This document shows, piece after piece, positions 1-9,175 of a DNA stretch of 64,000 nt. The position numbers were made by a program, and so were the translations under genes. Origin of the DNA: Xanthomonas sp. Leaf131 (GTDB taxonomy: Bacteria > Pseudomonadota > Gammaproteobacteria > Xanthomonadales > Xanthomonadaceae); contig NZ_LMOG01000006.1 of NCBI RefSeq assembly GCF_001423495.1, positions 158,374 to 222,373 on the forward strand. Direction: 5' to 3'. Position 1 is the first letter of the stretch, and every line of letters starts with the position of its first letter. Under the pieces are notes generated by a model that was not told the origin of the DNA, made no database searches, and worked only from the letters and a program-made list of their open reading frames with translations.

Positions 1-104
1 CCCTTGCCCGCCCACCCTCGCAGGACACGCTGCAAGTACGTCCTTGTAAGCTCTTACGCGGCATCCATGCCGCGTAAGGTCCCGCGACGGTGGGCGGGCA
101 AGGG
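1..104. repeat. Dispersed palindromic element, copy 1
   Basis: Positions 1-16 (CCCTTGCCCGCCCACC) and 89-104 are a perfect 16-bp inverted repeat. They enclose a core containing GCGGCATCCATGCCGC (a 7-bp stem around 2 bases), GGACACG and GGTCCC. The core matches the elements at about 3921-4002 and 12004-12085 in reverse orientation, but the arms differ in sequence. The element touches the left window edge and may extend beyond it. Confidence 0.7.
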
Positions 105-203
105 CCAGTCAAGATGGTCGGTTTGCAGAGTTTAAACAAGGCAACCAGCAGACTGGCTGACGCCGTGTCCTGTTCTCAATAAAGCAACCAGCAACCTGTC
201 TGG

Positions 204-222
204 CGAGGGCACCGCGCCCTCG
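204..222. terminator. Hairpin, possible terminator of an upstream gene
   Basis: CGAGGGC (204-210) and GCCCTCG (216-222) form a 7-bp stem with a 5-base loop, followed 11 bases later by a short CTTTT run. It could end a transcript entering from the left edge. Apart from this and the repeat at 1-104, nothing gene-like is seen before 386. Confidence 0.3.
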
Positions 223-385
223 ACTGACTAGGCTTTTGACTGCATTGACCAAGACGTGGCCGACAAAATCACTGCACTCTACCTAGCGGCCGCGCAGCGG
301 TCTTGTTCGCCGTTCTTAGCGCATTGTTTACCAGGCTCGTGCTATCAGGCGGTTCTCTCGAATACGCTCCAACAAGGAAGACGTG

Positions 386-1588
386 ATGCGCAAGACGCTG
401 TCGGCAGTGATCTGGGTGCCTTTGCTGTTGGCCGGTTGCGGCCGCGACGAAGGTCAGAAGAACGCGGCAGACGCTGCGGCTGCAACGCCGCCGGCAGCGC
501 AAGCCGCAGCGCCTGCCTCCGATGCGCTGCCCGCCGCCGACGAAGCGGTGCCCGAGTTCCCGGCCATCCCGGTGATCGTGGTGCCGGACATCGCCGGGGT
601 GACCCCGGCGCAGCGCGCGCTGGAGGCCTCGCTGCAGGACATTCTCGACCCGATCGAAGGCGTCGGCGTTGCGCCGGCACGTTGCGGCGATGGCGGAACC
701 TTGATCACCGATGCCGGCATCACCAGCGTCGACGCCAATGGCAATCTGCTGCGCAACGGCGAGGGCGGGCTGTTCGACCTCAAGGCCGACGGCAGCGGCA
801 CTGCCAACTTCGAAGGTGGCCTGATCAGCGTCAACGCCGACGGCAGCGGCACCATCAATGCCAGCGGCGCCGGTGGCGACGATGCGATCATCCAGGTGCA
901 GGCCAATGGTGCCGGCACCTACAACGGCCCCGCCGGTCTGATCAGCCTGGACGCAAAGGGCGCGGGCACCTGGAACAGCGCCAAGAGCGGGTTGGTCAAC
1001 AACCACGGCGATGGCAGCGGCACCTGGAATGGACCGCGTGGTCTGATCACCATCAACGCCGACGGCTCGGGCACCTGGAACGGCCCGGACGGGCTGGTGC
1101 AGAACCGCGGCAACGGCACCGGCACGGTCGGCACGCCGCCGCGCGAGGTCCGCATGCCGCCGCTGCCGAAGGTGCCGCCTGCCGGGCGCTTCCCGCTGCT
1201 GCAGAAATTCGCACCTCCAGGCGCGCCGTGCGGCTATCTGATCACCTTGAACGAACGCATCCTGTTCGACTTCGACAAGGCCGAGATCCGCCCCGATGCC
1301 GCGCGCGTGCTGGATACCCTGGCGGCCGCACTCGGCAAGGTCAGCGCCAAGGACATGCAGGTGCGCGGGCATACCGATGCCAAGGGCAGCGACGCCTATA
1401 ACCAGGCCTTGTCCGAGCGCCGCGCCACTGCGGTGCTCAGCGCGCTGCGTACACGCGGTGCCGCACAGTCGGCCGGCGCGAAGGGCTATGGCGAATCGCA
1501 GCCGGTGGCGCCCAATACACTCAATGGGCAGGACAATCCGGGCGGGCGGCAGCTCAATCGGCGTGTAGAGATCTTTCTCCGCACCTGA
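386..1588 (+). CDS. OmpA-family lipoprotein with internal Gly/Asn-rich repeats
   Basis: Predicted outer-membrane lipoprotein of 400 residues that binds peptidoglycan. The ATG at 386 is preferred over the GTG at 383 because an AAGGAAG ribosome site ends 5 bases before it. The N-terminus has a hydrophobic stretch ending in a lipobox (LLAGC, Cys18). Residues about 108-265 hold six or seven copies of a roughly 20-residue unit of the pattern GLI-xxx-(N/D)A(D/N/K)G(S/A)GT-x-N. Residues about 285-400 are a C-terminal OmpA domain with LFDFDKAEIRPDA, the RGHTDAKG motif and NRRVEI near the end, as in Pal/OmpA peptidoglycan-binding domains. It stands alone, with no partner gene next to it. The family call is firm; the function of the repeat section is unknown. 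Confidence 0.88.
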   Translation: MRKTLSAVIWVPLLLAGCGRDEGQKNAADAAAATPPAAQAAAPASDALPAADEAVPEFPAIPVIVVPDIAGVTPAQRALEASLQDILDPIEGVGVAPARCGDGGTLITDAGITSVDANGNLLRNGEGGLFDLKADGSGTANFEGGLISVNADGSGTINASGAGGDDAIIQVQANGAGTYNGPAGLISLDAKGAGTWNSAKSGLVNNHGDGSGTWNGPRGLITINADGSGTWNGPDGLVQNRGNGTGTVGTPPREVRMPPLPKVPPAGRFPLLQKFAPPGAPCGYLITLNERILFDFDKAEIRPDAARVLDTLAAALGKVSAKDMQVRGHTDAKGSDAYNQALSERRATAVLSALRTRGAAQSAGAKGYGESQPVAPNTLNGQDNPGGRQLNRRVEIFLRT

Positions 1589-2125
1589 GCTTGGCCGAGC
1601 GACGCGACATCAGCCAGCTAGATCGCCAGTGCTGCGACGCTCTGTCACCTGTTGTGGACCCATCACACGTCGCAGGCATCTGCACAGATGGGCCAATATC
1701 GTCCCATTCGCACGGCAGTCGCGCCGCTGCCTTGCGCAGTGCGCACGACGAACCGTGCGCCGGGTCATGACTCAGAACAGCGCACCACGGAGCGAGCTGT
1801 CGTCAAATCAAGAGCGGATGACGCGCGCAGTGCGGCAGGCATGTTGCCGATTTCGAGCATCCGTATTGCTGCGCGACGACTGCCTGGATGTTTTTCGGCA
1901 GTTCCGGCCTGGTGTCGTCTGCCTTGCACATTGGCACCGTAAATTCCGGGATGACCAGTTGGGTGACCGCTAACGATGTGTTCTGAGCAGGCGATGAAAA
2001 CGGGGCAGGGTGGTGAACAGACACCCGCAGGCGATGACGGCAGCGACGCGATGAGGATCGCGTCGTTGCGCTCGCGCGGGATCGTTGCGCTCTCGCACAG
2101 AAATGCCAGGCAACGGTCGAAGACT
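1589..2125. other. Gene-poor gap
   Basis: No convincing coding frame, hairpin or repeat is seen between the OmpA lipoprotein and the phosphatase. Open frames here lack recognisable domains and ribosome sites. The phosphatase reading frame is open upstream to 1976, so part of this stretch could be coding if an earlier start is used. Confidence 0.5.
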
Positions 2126-3373
2126 GTGCTTCGGCCACGCTGGCTACTGTCGGCACTCGCACTCGGCGCGCTGCTGCTGATCGGTTGCACGCCGCGGACG
2201 CCTGCGCCGCCTGCAGTCGCGCAGACCGCGGAACTGGAACGCGTGGTCGTGGTGTTTCGACATGGTGTGCGTGCGCCGCTGCAGGGCGAAGCCGCCGCCG
2301 CACATTACGCAGACGCAGCGTGGCCGCAGTGGTCCACGCCGGCCAGCCTGCTTACCCCGCGCGGTCGCAAGGGCGTGCAACTGAGCGGTGAGTACTTGCG
2401 GCAATGGTTGACGCAACAGGCGCTGTTGCCGGGCAAGGGGTGTCCGATGCCAGGCAGTGTATCGATCTGGGCCAATACCGATCAACGCACCATCGACAGC
2501 GGCGCCTTGCTGGCCGAGGCGCTGGCACCGGGTTGCGGCATCGTGGCCGGGCACCGCGAAGCCGGCAGCAACGACCCGTTGTTTCGACCGATCGAAGCCG
2601 GCGCAGTGCCGTTTGATGGTGCGGCAGCGGTTGCGGCAATTGATAAAGAGACTGGTGGCCCTACCGCATTGTTGCAAGGACATACGGCCGAATTGCAGGC
2701 AATGCAGCAGATTCTGGGCTGCACCCGCACGCCCTGCGACTTTGCGCCGATGCCATCCACGCTGACACCGTCCGCCAACGGACGCGGCCTGGTGTTGAGT
2801 GGGCCAATCGATCTGACTTCCGGTACCGGCGAAGTCCTGCTGTTGCAATACGCCGAAGGCCTGCCGCAGTCGCAGGTCGGCTGGGGCCGCGCCACGCCTG
2901 AGCTGCTGGCTCAGGTCTCGCGGCTGCATGCGCTGCTGTTCGACATCTACGCACGGCCGCACTACATGGCCGCGCGTTCGGGCGCACCGCTGGCGCGCGA
3001 AGTGCTGCAACGCTTCGGCGATACGCAAGCCCCGAAGGTCTCGGTGTTCGTCGGCAGCGACACCCATATCGCCGCACTGAGCAGCCTGCTGGGCGTGCAC
3101 TTTCACTTGCCCGGCTACGGCGCGGATGATCCGCCGCCGGGCGGTGCGTTGGTGCTAGGCCTCTGGCGTGAGCCAAGTGGGAAGCAAGTGGTGCGTGCGC
3201 AGTATCTGGCGCAATCGTTGGATCAACTGCGCACGCTGGCGCCGTTGGATCTGGCGCATCCGCCGTTGCAACAGCAGTTGGCGCTTGGCGTTTGCACAGC
3301 AGAGCAACGCATGGCGTGCCCGTTACCGGAGTTTACGCAGGCATTGGAGCAGCAGCTGCAGCTCGATCAGTAA
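2126..3373 (+). CDS. Histidine-type acid phosphatase (AppA/phytase-like) lipoprotein
   Basis: Member of the histidine acid phosphatase branch (4-phytase/glucose-1-phosphatase type), which removes phosphate from sugar phosphates or phytate outside the cytoplasm. The nucleophile motif RHGVRAP is present just after the mature N-terminus. The proton-donor region near the C-terminus reads SDTHIAALSSLLG, so the Asp is kept but the usual preceding His of the HD pair is Ser. The frame is open from 1976, with ATGs at 1994 and 2051. The GTG at 2126 is preferred because it places a lipobox (LLIGC) at residue 21 of a normal lipoprotein signal, giving 415 residues, close to AppA size. Even-numbered cysteines suggest disulfides. 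Substrate is not predictable from sequence. Confidence 0.8.
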   Translation: MLRPRWLLSALALGALLLIGCTPRTPAPPAVAQTAELERVVVVFRHGVRAPLQGEAAAAHYADAAWPQWSTPASLLTPRGRKGVQLSGEYLRQWLTQQALLPGKGCPMPGSVSIWANTDQRTIDSGALLAEALAPGCGIVAGHREAGSNDPLFRPIEAGAVPFDGAAAVAAIDKETGGPTALLQGHTAELQAMQQILGCTRTPCDFAPMPSTLTPSANGRGLVLSGPIDLTSGTGEVLLLQYAEGLPQSQVGWGRATPELLAQVSRLHALLFDIYARPHYMAARSGAPLAREVLQRFGDTQAPKVSVFVGSDTHIAALSSLLGVHFHLPGYGADDPPPGGALVLGLWREPSGKQVVRAQYLAQSLDQLRTLAPLDLAHPPLQQQLALGVCTAEQRMACPLPEFTQALEQQLQLDQ

Positions 3374-3419
3374 ACGTGCAGCAGCGATCCCCATCTCGAA
3401 AGATGTGACCCGAGGCTGT

Positions 3420-3690
3420 TCCTTCTCCCACCGGGAGAAGGTGCCCCGCAGGGGCGGATGAGGGTACGTGCGAAGCCTCGTGTCATTCAATACGCAAAGA
3501 GGCTTCGCCCCGTACCCTCACCCCAACCCCTCTCCCGCAGGAGAGGGGCTTACTCCCTTCTCGCGCACGGAAAAGGTGTCCCGCAGGGCGGATGAGGGAC
3601 GTGCGAAGCCTGGTGTCATCGAATACGCAAAGAGGCTTCGCACCGTACCCTCACCCCGACCCCGCTTCGCGCCCCTGCAGGAGAGGTGCT
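3420..3690. repeat. Tandem pair of a xanthomonad-type intergenic repeat
   Basis: Two near-identical units about 134 bp apart (GATGAGGG at 3457 and 3591). Both contain GTGCGAAGCCT, CAAAGAGGCTTCGC and CCGTACCCTCACCCC, plus GGGAGAAGG / CTCTCCCGCAGGAGAG hairpin parts. Related blocks occur at 9003-9175 and 31355-31536. The unit is non-coding and has several short self-complementary segments. Confidence 0.75.
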
Positions 3691-3734
3691 TGAAACAAGG
3701 GTCTTGCCCGGAAATTAAACCACGTTCCTAATTT

Positions 3735-3776
<42 letters not shown>

Positions 3777-3867
3777 ATCGCAAAGCAAAGGCTTTCAAGC
3801 GGCGTAATGCTTGCGGATTCCGCAGATGGTGTTGCCGACACCAATTCAACACGTTGCCATCACCTCC

Positions 3868-4030
3868 CCAGCGAAGGCCACGCTCCGAAGCTCGATCAGT
3901 CAACCAGACCCCGCTTTTTCGTACCGGCGTGGGACCTTATGCGGCATGGATGCCGCAGAAGAGCCTACAGGGACGTACTTGCGGCGTGTCCCACGCCGGT
4001 ACGCGTGCAAGCGCCCTCAATAACCGAAGC
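3868..4030. repeat. Dispersed palindromic element, copy 2, with conserved flanks
   Basis: Perfect 15-bp arms GTACCGGCGTGGGAC (3921-3935) and their complement (3988-4002) enclose the shared core with GCGGCATGGATGCCGC at 3941-3956 and GGGACGTACTTGCGGC. The left flank (CAGCGAAGGCCACGCTCCGA) and right flank (GCGTGCAAGCGCCCTC) also match copy 3 near 11937-12102. After the element comes a short direct repeat of CCTCAGTGACGAAG (4031 onward). Confidence 0.75.
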
Positions 4031-4150
4031 CCTCAGTGACGAAGCCCTCAGTGACGAAGCATCAGTGACCAAAGCATCCGCACAAAAGTGACCAACGCAT
4101 TCGCACAAACCCGCTAGACGTCCAACGCGGAGATTCTTCAGTAAGCGGTG

Positions 4151-4230
4151 GCCGCATCAAAAAGCGAGACACGCGCCGCATCAAAAAACGGGACACGCGG
4201 TGAATCCATCCATGGAACTCCGTTGGAAGC
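4151..4230. repeat. Degenerate copy of the dispersed palindromic element with a 24-bp direct duplication
   Basis: GCCGCATCAAAAA followed by GACACGC occurs twice in a row (from 4151 and from about 4175). It continues as GTGAATCCATCC and a decayed GCATCCATTCCGCC core. The order matches the complete element at 12165-12250, but the central stem has lost pairing. Confidence 0.5.
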
Positions 4231-4247
4231 ATCCATTCCGCCAAAAC

Positions 4248-4277
4248 GCACATGGGCCGCATCGGCGGCCCATGTGC
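4248..4277 (-). terminator. Rho-independent terminator of metK
   Basis: GCACATGGGCCGC (4248-4260) pairs perfectly with 4265-4277 around a 4-base loop, giving a 13-bp stem. On the minus strand it is followed by GTTTTGG and lies 36 bases past the metK stop. Confidence 0.75.
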
Positions 4278-4312
4278 AACGCACTATATCCGCTCCCGCA
4301 GGAGCGTCTGAC

Positions 4313-5524
4313 TTATTTCAGCTTGGCATCGGCGCGAAGCGCGTCGGCACGGTCGGTCTTTTCCCACGAGAACGCGGTGGCGTTGTGCTGCGCGCCGGTT
4401 GCGTCGGTGTAGCTGAAGTCCTTCGGCTTGCGGCCGAAGTGACCGTACGACGCAGTCTGCTGATACATCGGATGAATCAGGTCGAGCATCTGGATGATGC
4501 CGAACGGACGCAGGTCGAAATGCTTGCGGATCAGCTTTTCGATCTGCTCGTCGGCGATCTTGCCGGTGCCGAAGGTGGTGACCGAGATCGAGGTCGGCTC
4601 GGCCACGCCGATCGCGTAGGAGACCTGCACTTCGCAACGGTCGGCCAGACCGGCAGCCACCACATTCTTGGCCACGTAGCGCGCCGCATAGGCCGCCGAA
4701 CGGTCGACCTTGGACGGATCCTTGCCCGAGAACGCACCGCCGCCGTGACGCGCCCAGCCGCCGTAGGTGTCGACGATGATCTTGCGGCCGGTCAGGCCGC
4801 AATCGCCCACTGGGCCGCCGATCACGAACTTGCCGGTCGGGTTGATGTGGAACTTGGTGCCCTTGTGCAGCCACTTGGCCGGCAGCACCGGCTTGAGGAT
4901 TTCCTCACGCACCGCTTCGACCAGATCCTTCTGCTTGATGCCCGGATCGTGCTGGGTCGACAACACCACCGCGTCGATCGCGGTCGCAACGCCGTCTTCG
5001 TAGCGCAGGGTGACCTGCGACTTGGCATCCGGACGCAGCCAGGAGAGCGCCGAGTTCTTCTTCTTGCGGATCTTGGCCTGCTGCTCGACCAGGCGGTGTG
5101 CCAGGTGGATCGCCGCCGGCATATGGCTGTCGGTCTCGTTGGTCGCATAGCCGAACATCAGGCCTTGGTCGCCGGCACCCTGCTGTTCCGGGTTCTTGCG
5201 GTCCACGCCCTGGTTGATGTCCGGCGACTGCTTGCCGATCAGGTTGAGCACGCCACAGGTCTCGCCGTCGAAGCCGACGTCGGAGCTGTTGTAGCCGATG
5301 TCCAGGATCACCTTGCGGGTGAGCGCTTCCAGGTCGATCCAGGCGCTGGTGGTCACTTCGCCGGCAACGATCGCAACACCGGTCTTGACCATCGTCTCGC
5401 ATGCCACGCGGGCGCGCTTGTCCTGGGCCAGGATGGCATCCAGCACGGCGTCGGAGATCTGGTCGGCGATCTTGTCCGGATGGCCTTCGGAGACCGATTC
5501 GGAGGTGAACAGGTAGCTGGACAT
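4313..5524 (-). CDS. metK: S-adenosylmethionine synthetase
   Basis: Makes S-adenosylmethionine from methionine and ATP in the cytoplasm. The 403-residue protein shows the family signatures: [17 protein letters not shown] near residue 14, [12 protein letters not shown] at about 116 and the glycine-rich [16 protein letters not shown] loop near 265. It is slightly longer than the E. coli enzyme (384). It is transcribed alone, divergent from the YdjM-type gene, and closed by a strong hairpin at 4248-4277. No SAM-binding riboswitch structure was recognised in the leader between 5525 and 5760. Identification is secure. Confidence 0.98.
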   Translation of the reverse strand: MSSYLFTSESVSEGHPDKIADQISDAVLDAILAQDKRARVACETMVKTGVAIVAGEVTTSAWIDLEALTRKVILDIGYNSSDVGFDGETCGVLNLIGKQSPDINQGVDRKNPEQQGAGDQGLMFGYATNETDSHMPAAIHLAHRLVEQQAKIRKKKNSALSWLRPDAKSQVTLRYEDGVATAIDAVVLSTQHDPGIKQKDLVEAVREEILKPVLPAKWLHKGTKFHINPTGKFVIGGPVGDCGLTGRKIIVDTYGGWARHGGGAFSGKDPSKVDRSAAYAARYVAKNVVAAGLADRCEVQVSYAIGVAEPTSISVTTFGTGKIADEQIEKLIRKHFDLRPFGIIQMLDLIHPMYQQTASYGHFGRKPKDFSYTDATGAQHNATAFSWEKTDRADALRADAKLK

Positions 5525-5760
5525 CTGGCTTATATCCCTTGATTCGGATGAAAAGATGGTTGCGGATGATACACGGCCCGCATGTCGGTTGCATTGTGCG
5601 CCTGAACAGGTGGCGGTGGAGTTAAGCAGATGTCGGTGACAGCACGTGTCTACGATGGCGGACGACCAGCCCGCCCCCGGCCGAGGGCCCGTTGGCAGTC
5701 GCGCGAAAAACGCGTTCGAACATGCCCGTCAATGCATGTCCAGCCTGCTAGCATCGGGCG

Positions 5761-6849
5761 ATGGATTCATTGACCCAGATCGTTCTTGGCGGCGCCATCG
5801 CAGCCGCCATCGCGCCGGCCGGACAGCGCCGTGCCGCCTTGTTGGCCGGCGCCGCATTGGGCACCTTGCCCGACCTCGATTCGCTTGCTCTGCTGCCGCT
5901 TACCGATGACCCGGTCACGCTGATGACCGTGCATCGCAGTGCCAGCCATTCGCTGTTCGTGCTGCCCCTGGTCGGTTGGCTGATCTGGTGGCTGTTTCGC
6001 CGCTACGGCAACGGGCGCGTGGCCAGTGCGCCCAAACGCTGGTTCTGGGCGATTCAACTGGCGTTGATCACCCATCCGCTGCTGGATGCCTTTACCGTCT
6101 ACGGCACCCAGCTGTGGTGGCCGCTGCAGCCGCATCCGGCGATGTGGTCAAGCGTCTTCATCATCGACCCGGCCTACACATTGTGGTTATTGCTGGCCTG
6201 CGCAGTGGCGTGGTTTGCACGTGCGCGGCCGCTTGCGCAGCACGCGCTGGTGATCGGGCTTGCGTTGAGTTCGGCATATCTGGGGTGGTCACTGCTGGCC
6301 AAGCATCTGGTCGATCGCGAAGCCGATCGTGCGCTGGCCGCACTCGGTTTGAATGACGCACCGCGCTTCTCGGTGCCGATGCCGCTCAACACCTTGTTGT
6401 GGCGGGTGGTGGCCATGACCCCCAACGGCTATGTGATCGGCGAGCGCTCGCTGGTGGCCGACAAGGGCCCGATGCATTTTCGTGGCTATTCCAGCAACAC
6501 CCAGGCGTTGGGCGAAGTGGCCAAGTTCGATTCGGTGCGCCGCTTGACCTGGTTCAATCGCGGCTTCATGCGCGCACGCCTGGTCGATGACGAGCTGATG
6601 CTCAGCGATCTGCGCATGGGCCTGGAGCCGGATTACAACTTCAACTTCGTGGTGGCCCATCGCGAAGACGGGCAATGGCAGCCGATTGCGCCGCGGCAGG
6701 TCCAGGCCGCCTACCGCGCGCCGGTGGCACGCGATCAGATCGGCGAAGTGCTGGCGCAGATGTGGCGACGCATCTGGCACGAGCCGAGCGGCACGGTGCT
6801 GACCGGCGACCTTGAACATCCCGCCACGCCCACGCCGGCTGCTCAGTAG
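5761..6849 (+). CDS. YdjM-type membrane-bound metal-dependent hydrolase
   Basis: Integral membrane protein of 362 residues in the YdjM/YbcI family (formerly DUF457). The N-terminal half has the family histidine/aspartate motifs: MDSLTQIVLGGA, DLDSL near residue 40, HRSASHS near 60 and THPLLDAFTVYGTQ near 105, with at least four hydrophobic segments between them. The C-terminal third is soluble and predicted to lie outside the membrane. Members are annotated as metal-dependent hydrolases by motif only, and the physiological substrate is not known. It stands alone, starts at an ATG directly after a 236-bp divergent gap with metK, and converges on the methyltransferase gene. Confidence 0.85.
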   Translation: MDSLTQIVLGGAIAAAIAPAGQRRAALLAGAALGTLPDLDSLALLPLTDDPVTLMTVHRSASHSLFVLPLVGWLIWWLFRRYGNGRVASAPKRWFWAIQLALITHPLLDAFTVYGTQLWWPLQPHPAMWSSVFIIDPAYTLWLLLACAVAWFARARPLAQHALVIGLALSSAYLGWSLLAKHLVDREADRALAALGLNDAPRFSVPMPLNTLLWRVVAMTPNGYVIGERSLVADKGPMHFRGYSSNTQALGEVAKFDSVRRLTWFNRGFMRARLVDDELMLSDLRMGLEPDYNFNFVVAHREDGQWQPIAPRQVQAAYRAPVARDQIGEVLAQMWRRIWHEPSGTVLTGDLEHPATPTPAAQ

Positions 6850-6907
6850 GCGACTTAGTCGGTTCGCCCAGCAACGCGCGCGCAGCAAGTCCGGGCAGCA
6901 CGCCGGC

Positions 6908-7735
6908 TCAATACACCGTGGCGCGTGCCTGGACGAACGAATAGAAGAACACCGCATTCGGGTCGCTGTGCACCTGTGCCAATTCGCGGCGCATGCCTTC
7001 CACGGTGTCTGCGTTGACCGCGCCGGCCTGCAGCAACTGCTCGGCCGCCGACAGCAGCACTTCTTCCCAGAACCCGATCATGGTCTTGCGCCGGCCCGGC
7101 TCGCGGTTGTCCAGATGCAGCGTCTTGATCTCGGTGTGCACATCGCGGAAGCCACCGGCCAGCAGCAGATTGCCCAGCTTGGCACCGACGAACGGGTCGC
7201 CGCCCTGGTCGTGTTGGAAATCGTTGAACGCCATCCAGTAGCGCCACAGATTCGGCGAGTACGGATGCAGCAGGAACGAGGCATTCATGACCTCGGTGAC
7301 ATACACCGGCGAGCCTGGCAGCAGCACGCGCCGCACTTCGTTGAGCACGCGCGCCGGCGAGGGCACATGTTCGAGCACCCAGCACAGGAACGCCGCATCG
7401 AACTGACGCGCCTCGAACGGCAGATCGGTCGCATCGGCTTGCTGCAAGGTGTAGCGCTCGCGGCACCACGCCAGCCGTTCGAGATTGGCGCGTGCCGCGC
7501 CCAATTGCGCTTCGCTCAAGTCCACGCCGGTGACGTGCAGATCGGGAAAACGGCGCAACAGGATCTCGGTTTGCGCGCCCACGCCGCTGCCCACTTCCAA
7601 CAGACGCCGCGCGCCGCTGTAGTCGATCTGATTGAACAAGGTCGCTTCGAGCAAACGCGCCTGTTTGAGCAGGCGTGCCTGTTCGGTGGGCGAGAAACCA
7701 TGCAGATAGGTGGGTGTATCGCCAGGTGCGCTCAT
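6908..7735 (-). CDS. Class I SAM-dependent methyltransferase
   Basis: Predicted cytoplasmic methyltransferase of 275 residues. The SAM-binding motif I reads LLEVGSGVGAQTEILLRRFP near residue 45, followed by VTGVDLSEAQL (acidic end of strand 2) and the motif LCWVLEHVPSP near residue 115. The ATG at 7735 is preferred over the TTG at 7750. It resembles the Methyltransf_11/25 group; the acceptor substrate cannot be told from sequence. It lies 40 bases downstream of dusB on the same strand and may be co-transcribed with it. Confidence 0.85.
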   Translation of the reverse strand: MSAPGDTPTYLHGFSPTEQARLLKQARLLEATLFNQIDYSGARRLLEVGSGVGAQTEILLRRFPDLHVTGVDLSEAQLGAARANLERLAWCRERYTLQQADATDLPFEARQFDAAFLCWVLEHVPSPARVLNEVRRVLLPGSPVYVTEVMNASFLLHPYSPNLWRYWMAFNDFQHDQGGDPFVGAKLGNLLLAGGFRDVHTEIKTLHLDNREPGRRKTMIGFWEEVLLSAAEQLLQAGAVNADTVEGMRRELAQVHSDPNAVFFYSFVQARATVY

Positions 7736-7775
7736 GCGTGCAGCTCTCAAAAAATTGAAGCTAGAAAAATCAGGT

Positions 7776-8774
7776 TCAGGCTGCGGCCGACAGCGCCGGC
7801 GACACCCCGGCGATCAACGCATCGAAATAATCGCGGGTCAGCGCCAGCTGCGCCTCTGGTGTTTCGGCGCGATTGACTACCGCGCGGAAGTCGGCGCTTT
7901 GCGGGTGATCCTTGGCGTACCAGCCCAGATGCTTGCGCGCGATGCGCACGCCCTGCGGCTGCCCGTAGAAGGCATGCAGCGCTTCCAGGTGGTCGAGTAG
8001 GGTGTCGCGTACGAACGCCAGCGACGGCGGCGGCAACAGCTCGCCGGTGGCCAGGTAATGCGCCACCTCGCCGAAGATCCACGGCCGCCCCTGCGCGGCG
8101 CGGCCGATCATCACCGCATCCACGCCGGTGGCGCGCAGCACCTGTGCGGCTTTCTGCGGCGAATCGATATCGCCATTGGCGATCACCGGAATCTGCAGCG
8201 CGGCCTTGATTTCGGCAATGGTCGCGTACTCGGCAGTGCCGGTGTAGTGCTGGTCGCGGGTGCGTCCGTGTACCGCCAGCGCGGCGATGCCGCAATCCTG
8301 GGCAATGCGCGCAATGGTGGGGCCGTTGCGATGATCGCAATCCCACCCGGTGCGGATTTTCAGGGTTACCGGTACATCCACCGCCTGCACCACTGCGCTG
8401 AGGATGCGTGCCACCAGATCTTCGTCGCGCATCAGCGCCGAGCCGGCCCAGGCATTGCAGACCTTCTTGGCCGGGCAACCCATGTTGATGTCGATCAGCT
8501 GCGCGCCGTGGTCCACGTTGTAGCGCGCCGCCTCGGCCAGCTGCTGCGGCTCGGTGCCGGCAATCTGCACGCTGATCGGATCCGGCTCGCCGGCGTGATC
8601 CATGCGGTGCAGCGATTTGCGCGTACCCCAGAAACGCGGATCGGAGATGGTCATCTCCGACACCGCCAATCCGGCGCCCAACCGCTTGCACAGCAGCCGG
8701 AACGGCTTGTCGGTGACGCCGGCCATCGGCGCGAGAATCACCTTGGGGTCGATGCTGTAGGGGCCGATGCGCAT
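7776..8774 (-). CDS. dusB: tRNA-dihydrouridine synthase B
   Basis: FMN enzyme that reduces uridine to dihydrouridine in the D-loop of tRNA. The 332-residue protein starts MRIGPYSI, has the N-terminal PMAGVTDKPFR motif near residue 16, the active-site motif NMGCPAKKV with Cys100, LKIRTGW near 142 and IGRAAQGRPWIF near 225. The sequence tracks E. coli DusB, with the same opening and the same NMGCPAKK and GRAAQGRPWIF blocks, rather than DusA or DusC. In E. coli dusB is followed by fis; here it is followed by a methyltransferase. Confidence 0.95.
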   Translation of the reverse strand: MRIGPYSIDPKVILAPMAGVTDKPFRLLCKRLGAGLAVSEMTISDPRFWGTRKSLHRMDHAGEPDPISVQIAGTEPQQLAEAARYNVDHGAQLIDINMGCPAKKVCNAWAGSALMRDEDLVARILSAVVQAVDVPVTLKIRTGWDCDHRNGPTIARIAQDCGIAALAVHGRTRDQHYTGTAEYATIAEIKAALQIPVIANGDIDSPQKAAQVLRATGVDAVMIGRAAQGRPWIFGEVAHYLATGELLPPPSLAFVRDTLLDHLEALHAFYGQPQGVRIARKHLGWYAKDHPQSADFRAVVNRAETPEAQLALTRDYFDALIAGVSPALSAAA

Positions 8775-8796
8775 GGCGGCATTGTAGCTGGGGTGG

Positions 8797-8866
8797 GGGA
8801 ATCGGGAATCGGGAATCGGGAATCGGGAATCGGGAATCGGGAATCGGGAATCGGGAATCGGGAATC
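8797..8866. repeat. Heptanucleotide tandem repeat (GGGAATC)10
   Basis: Ten perfect copies of GGGAATC lie just upstream of dusB (start codon at 8774). On the minus strand they sit in the dusB leader as GATTCCC units, so copy-number change could alter promoter spacing. Confidence 0.92.
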
Positions 8867-9002
8867 GGAAGAGCGCTTGCGGCCGTCGGTCCTGCGCGAT
8901 TGCTGTGCGGAGTCGCGCGATTGGTGAAGCAAAGCAGCGGCGGAGACGTTGGCGGGCCGAACTCTCACCCCAACTCCTCGGTTGAGTTGACTGTCTTCCG
9001 TC

Positions 9003-9175
9003 GTACCCTCAACCCAACCCCCGCTTCGCGCCCCTGCCCGCGCTTGCGGCGCGGGCGCTCCAAGGCACACGCGCCACTGGCGCGTAAGCAGCGCCTTCTC
9101 GCCCCGCAGGGAGAGGGGCTTCTACATCCTTCTCCCGTCGGGAGAAGGTGGCGCGTCAGCGCCGGATGAGGGTAC
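9003..9175. repeat. Xanthomonad-type intergenic repeat
   Basis: Carries the same parts as 3420-3690: GTACCCTCAACCCAACCCC, CGCTTCGCGCCCCTGC, GGGAGAGGGGCT, CTTCTCCCGTCGGGAGAAGG and GGATGAGGGTACG. It contains an additional insert with GCGCTTGCGGCGC. The rest of the gap 8867-9354 holds no gene that I can support. Confidence 0.65.

Noticed and set aside
1629..1973. Short open frames between the OmpA lipoprotein and the phosphatase
   Set aside because: Cys/Arg-rich translations without domains or ribosome sites.
4148..5542. A 464-codon open frame on the plus strand across metK
   Set aside because: It is the mirror of metK, which has all SAM synthetase signatures on the minus strand.
5525..5760. 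SAM or SAH riboswitch in the metK leader
   Set aside because: No recognisable conserved core or paired layout was found in this short divergent gap.
8797..8866. Tandem repeat as a possible CRISPR array
   Set aside because: The units are 7 bases long with no spacers and no cas genes nearby.
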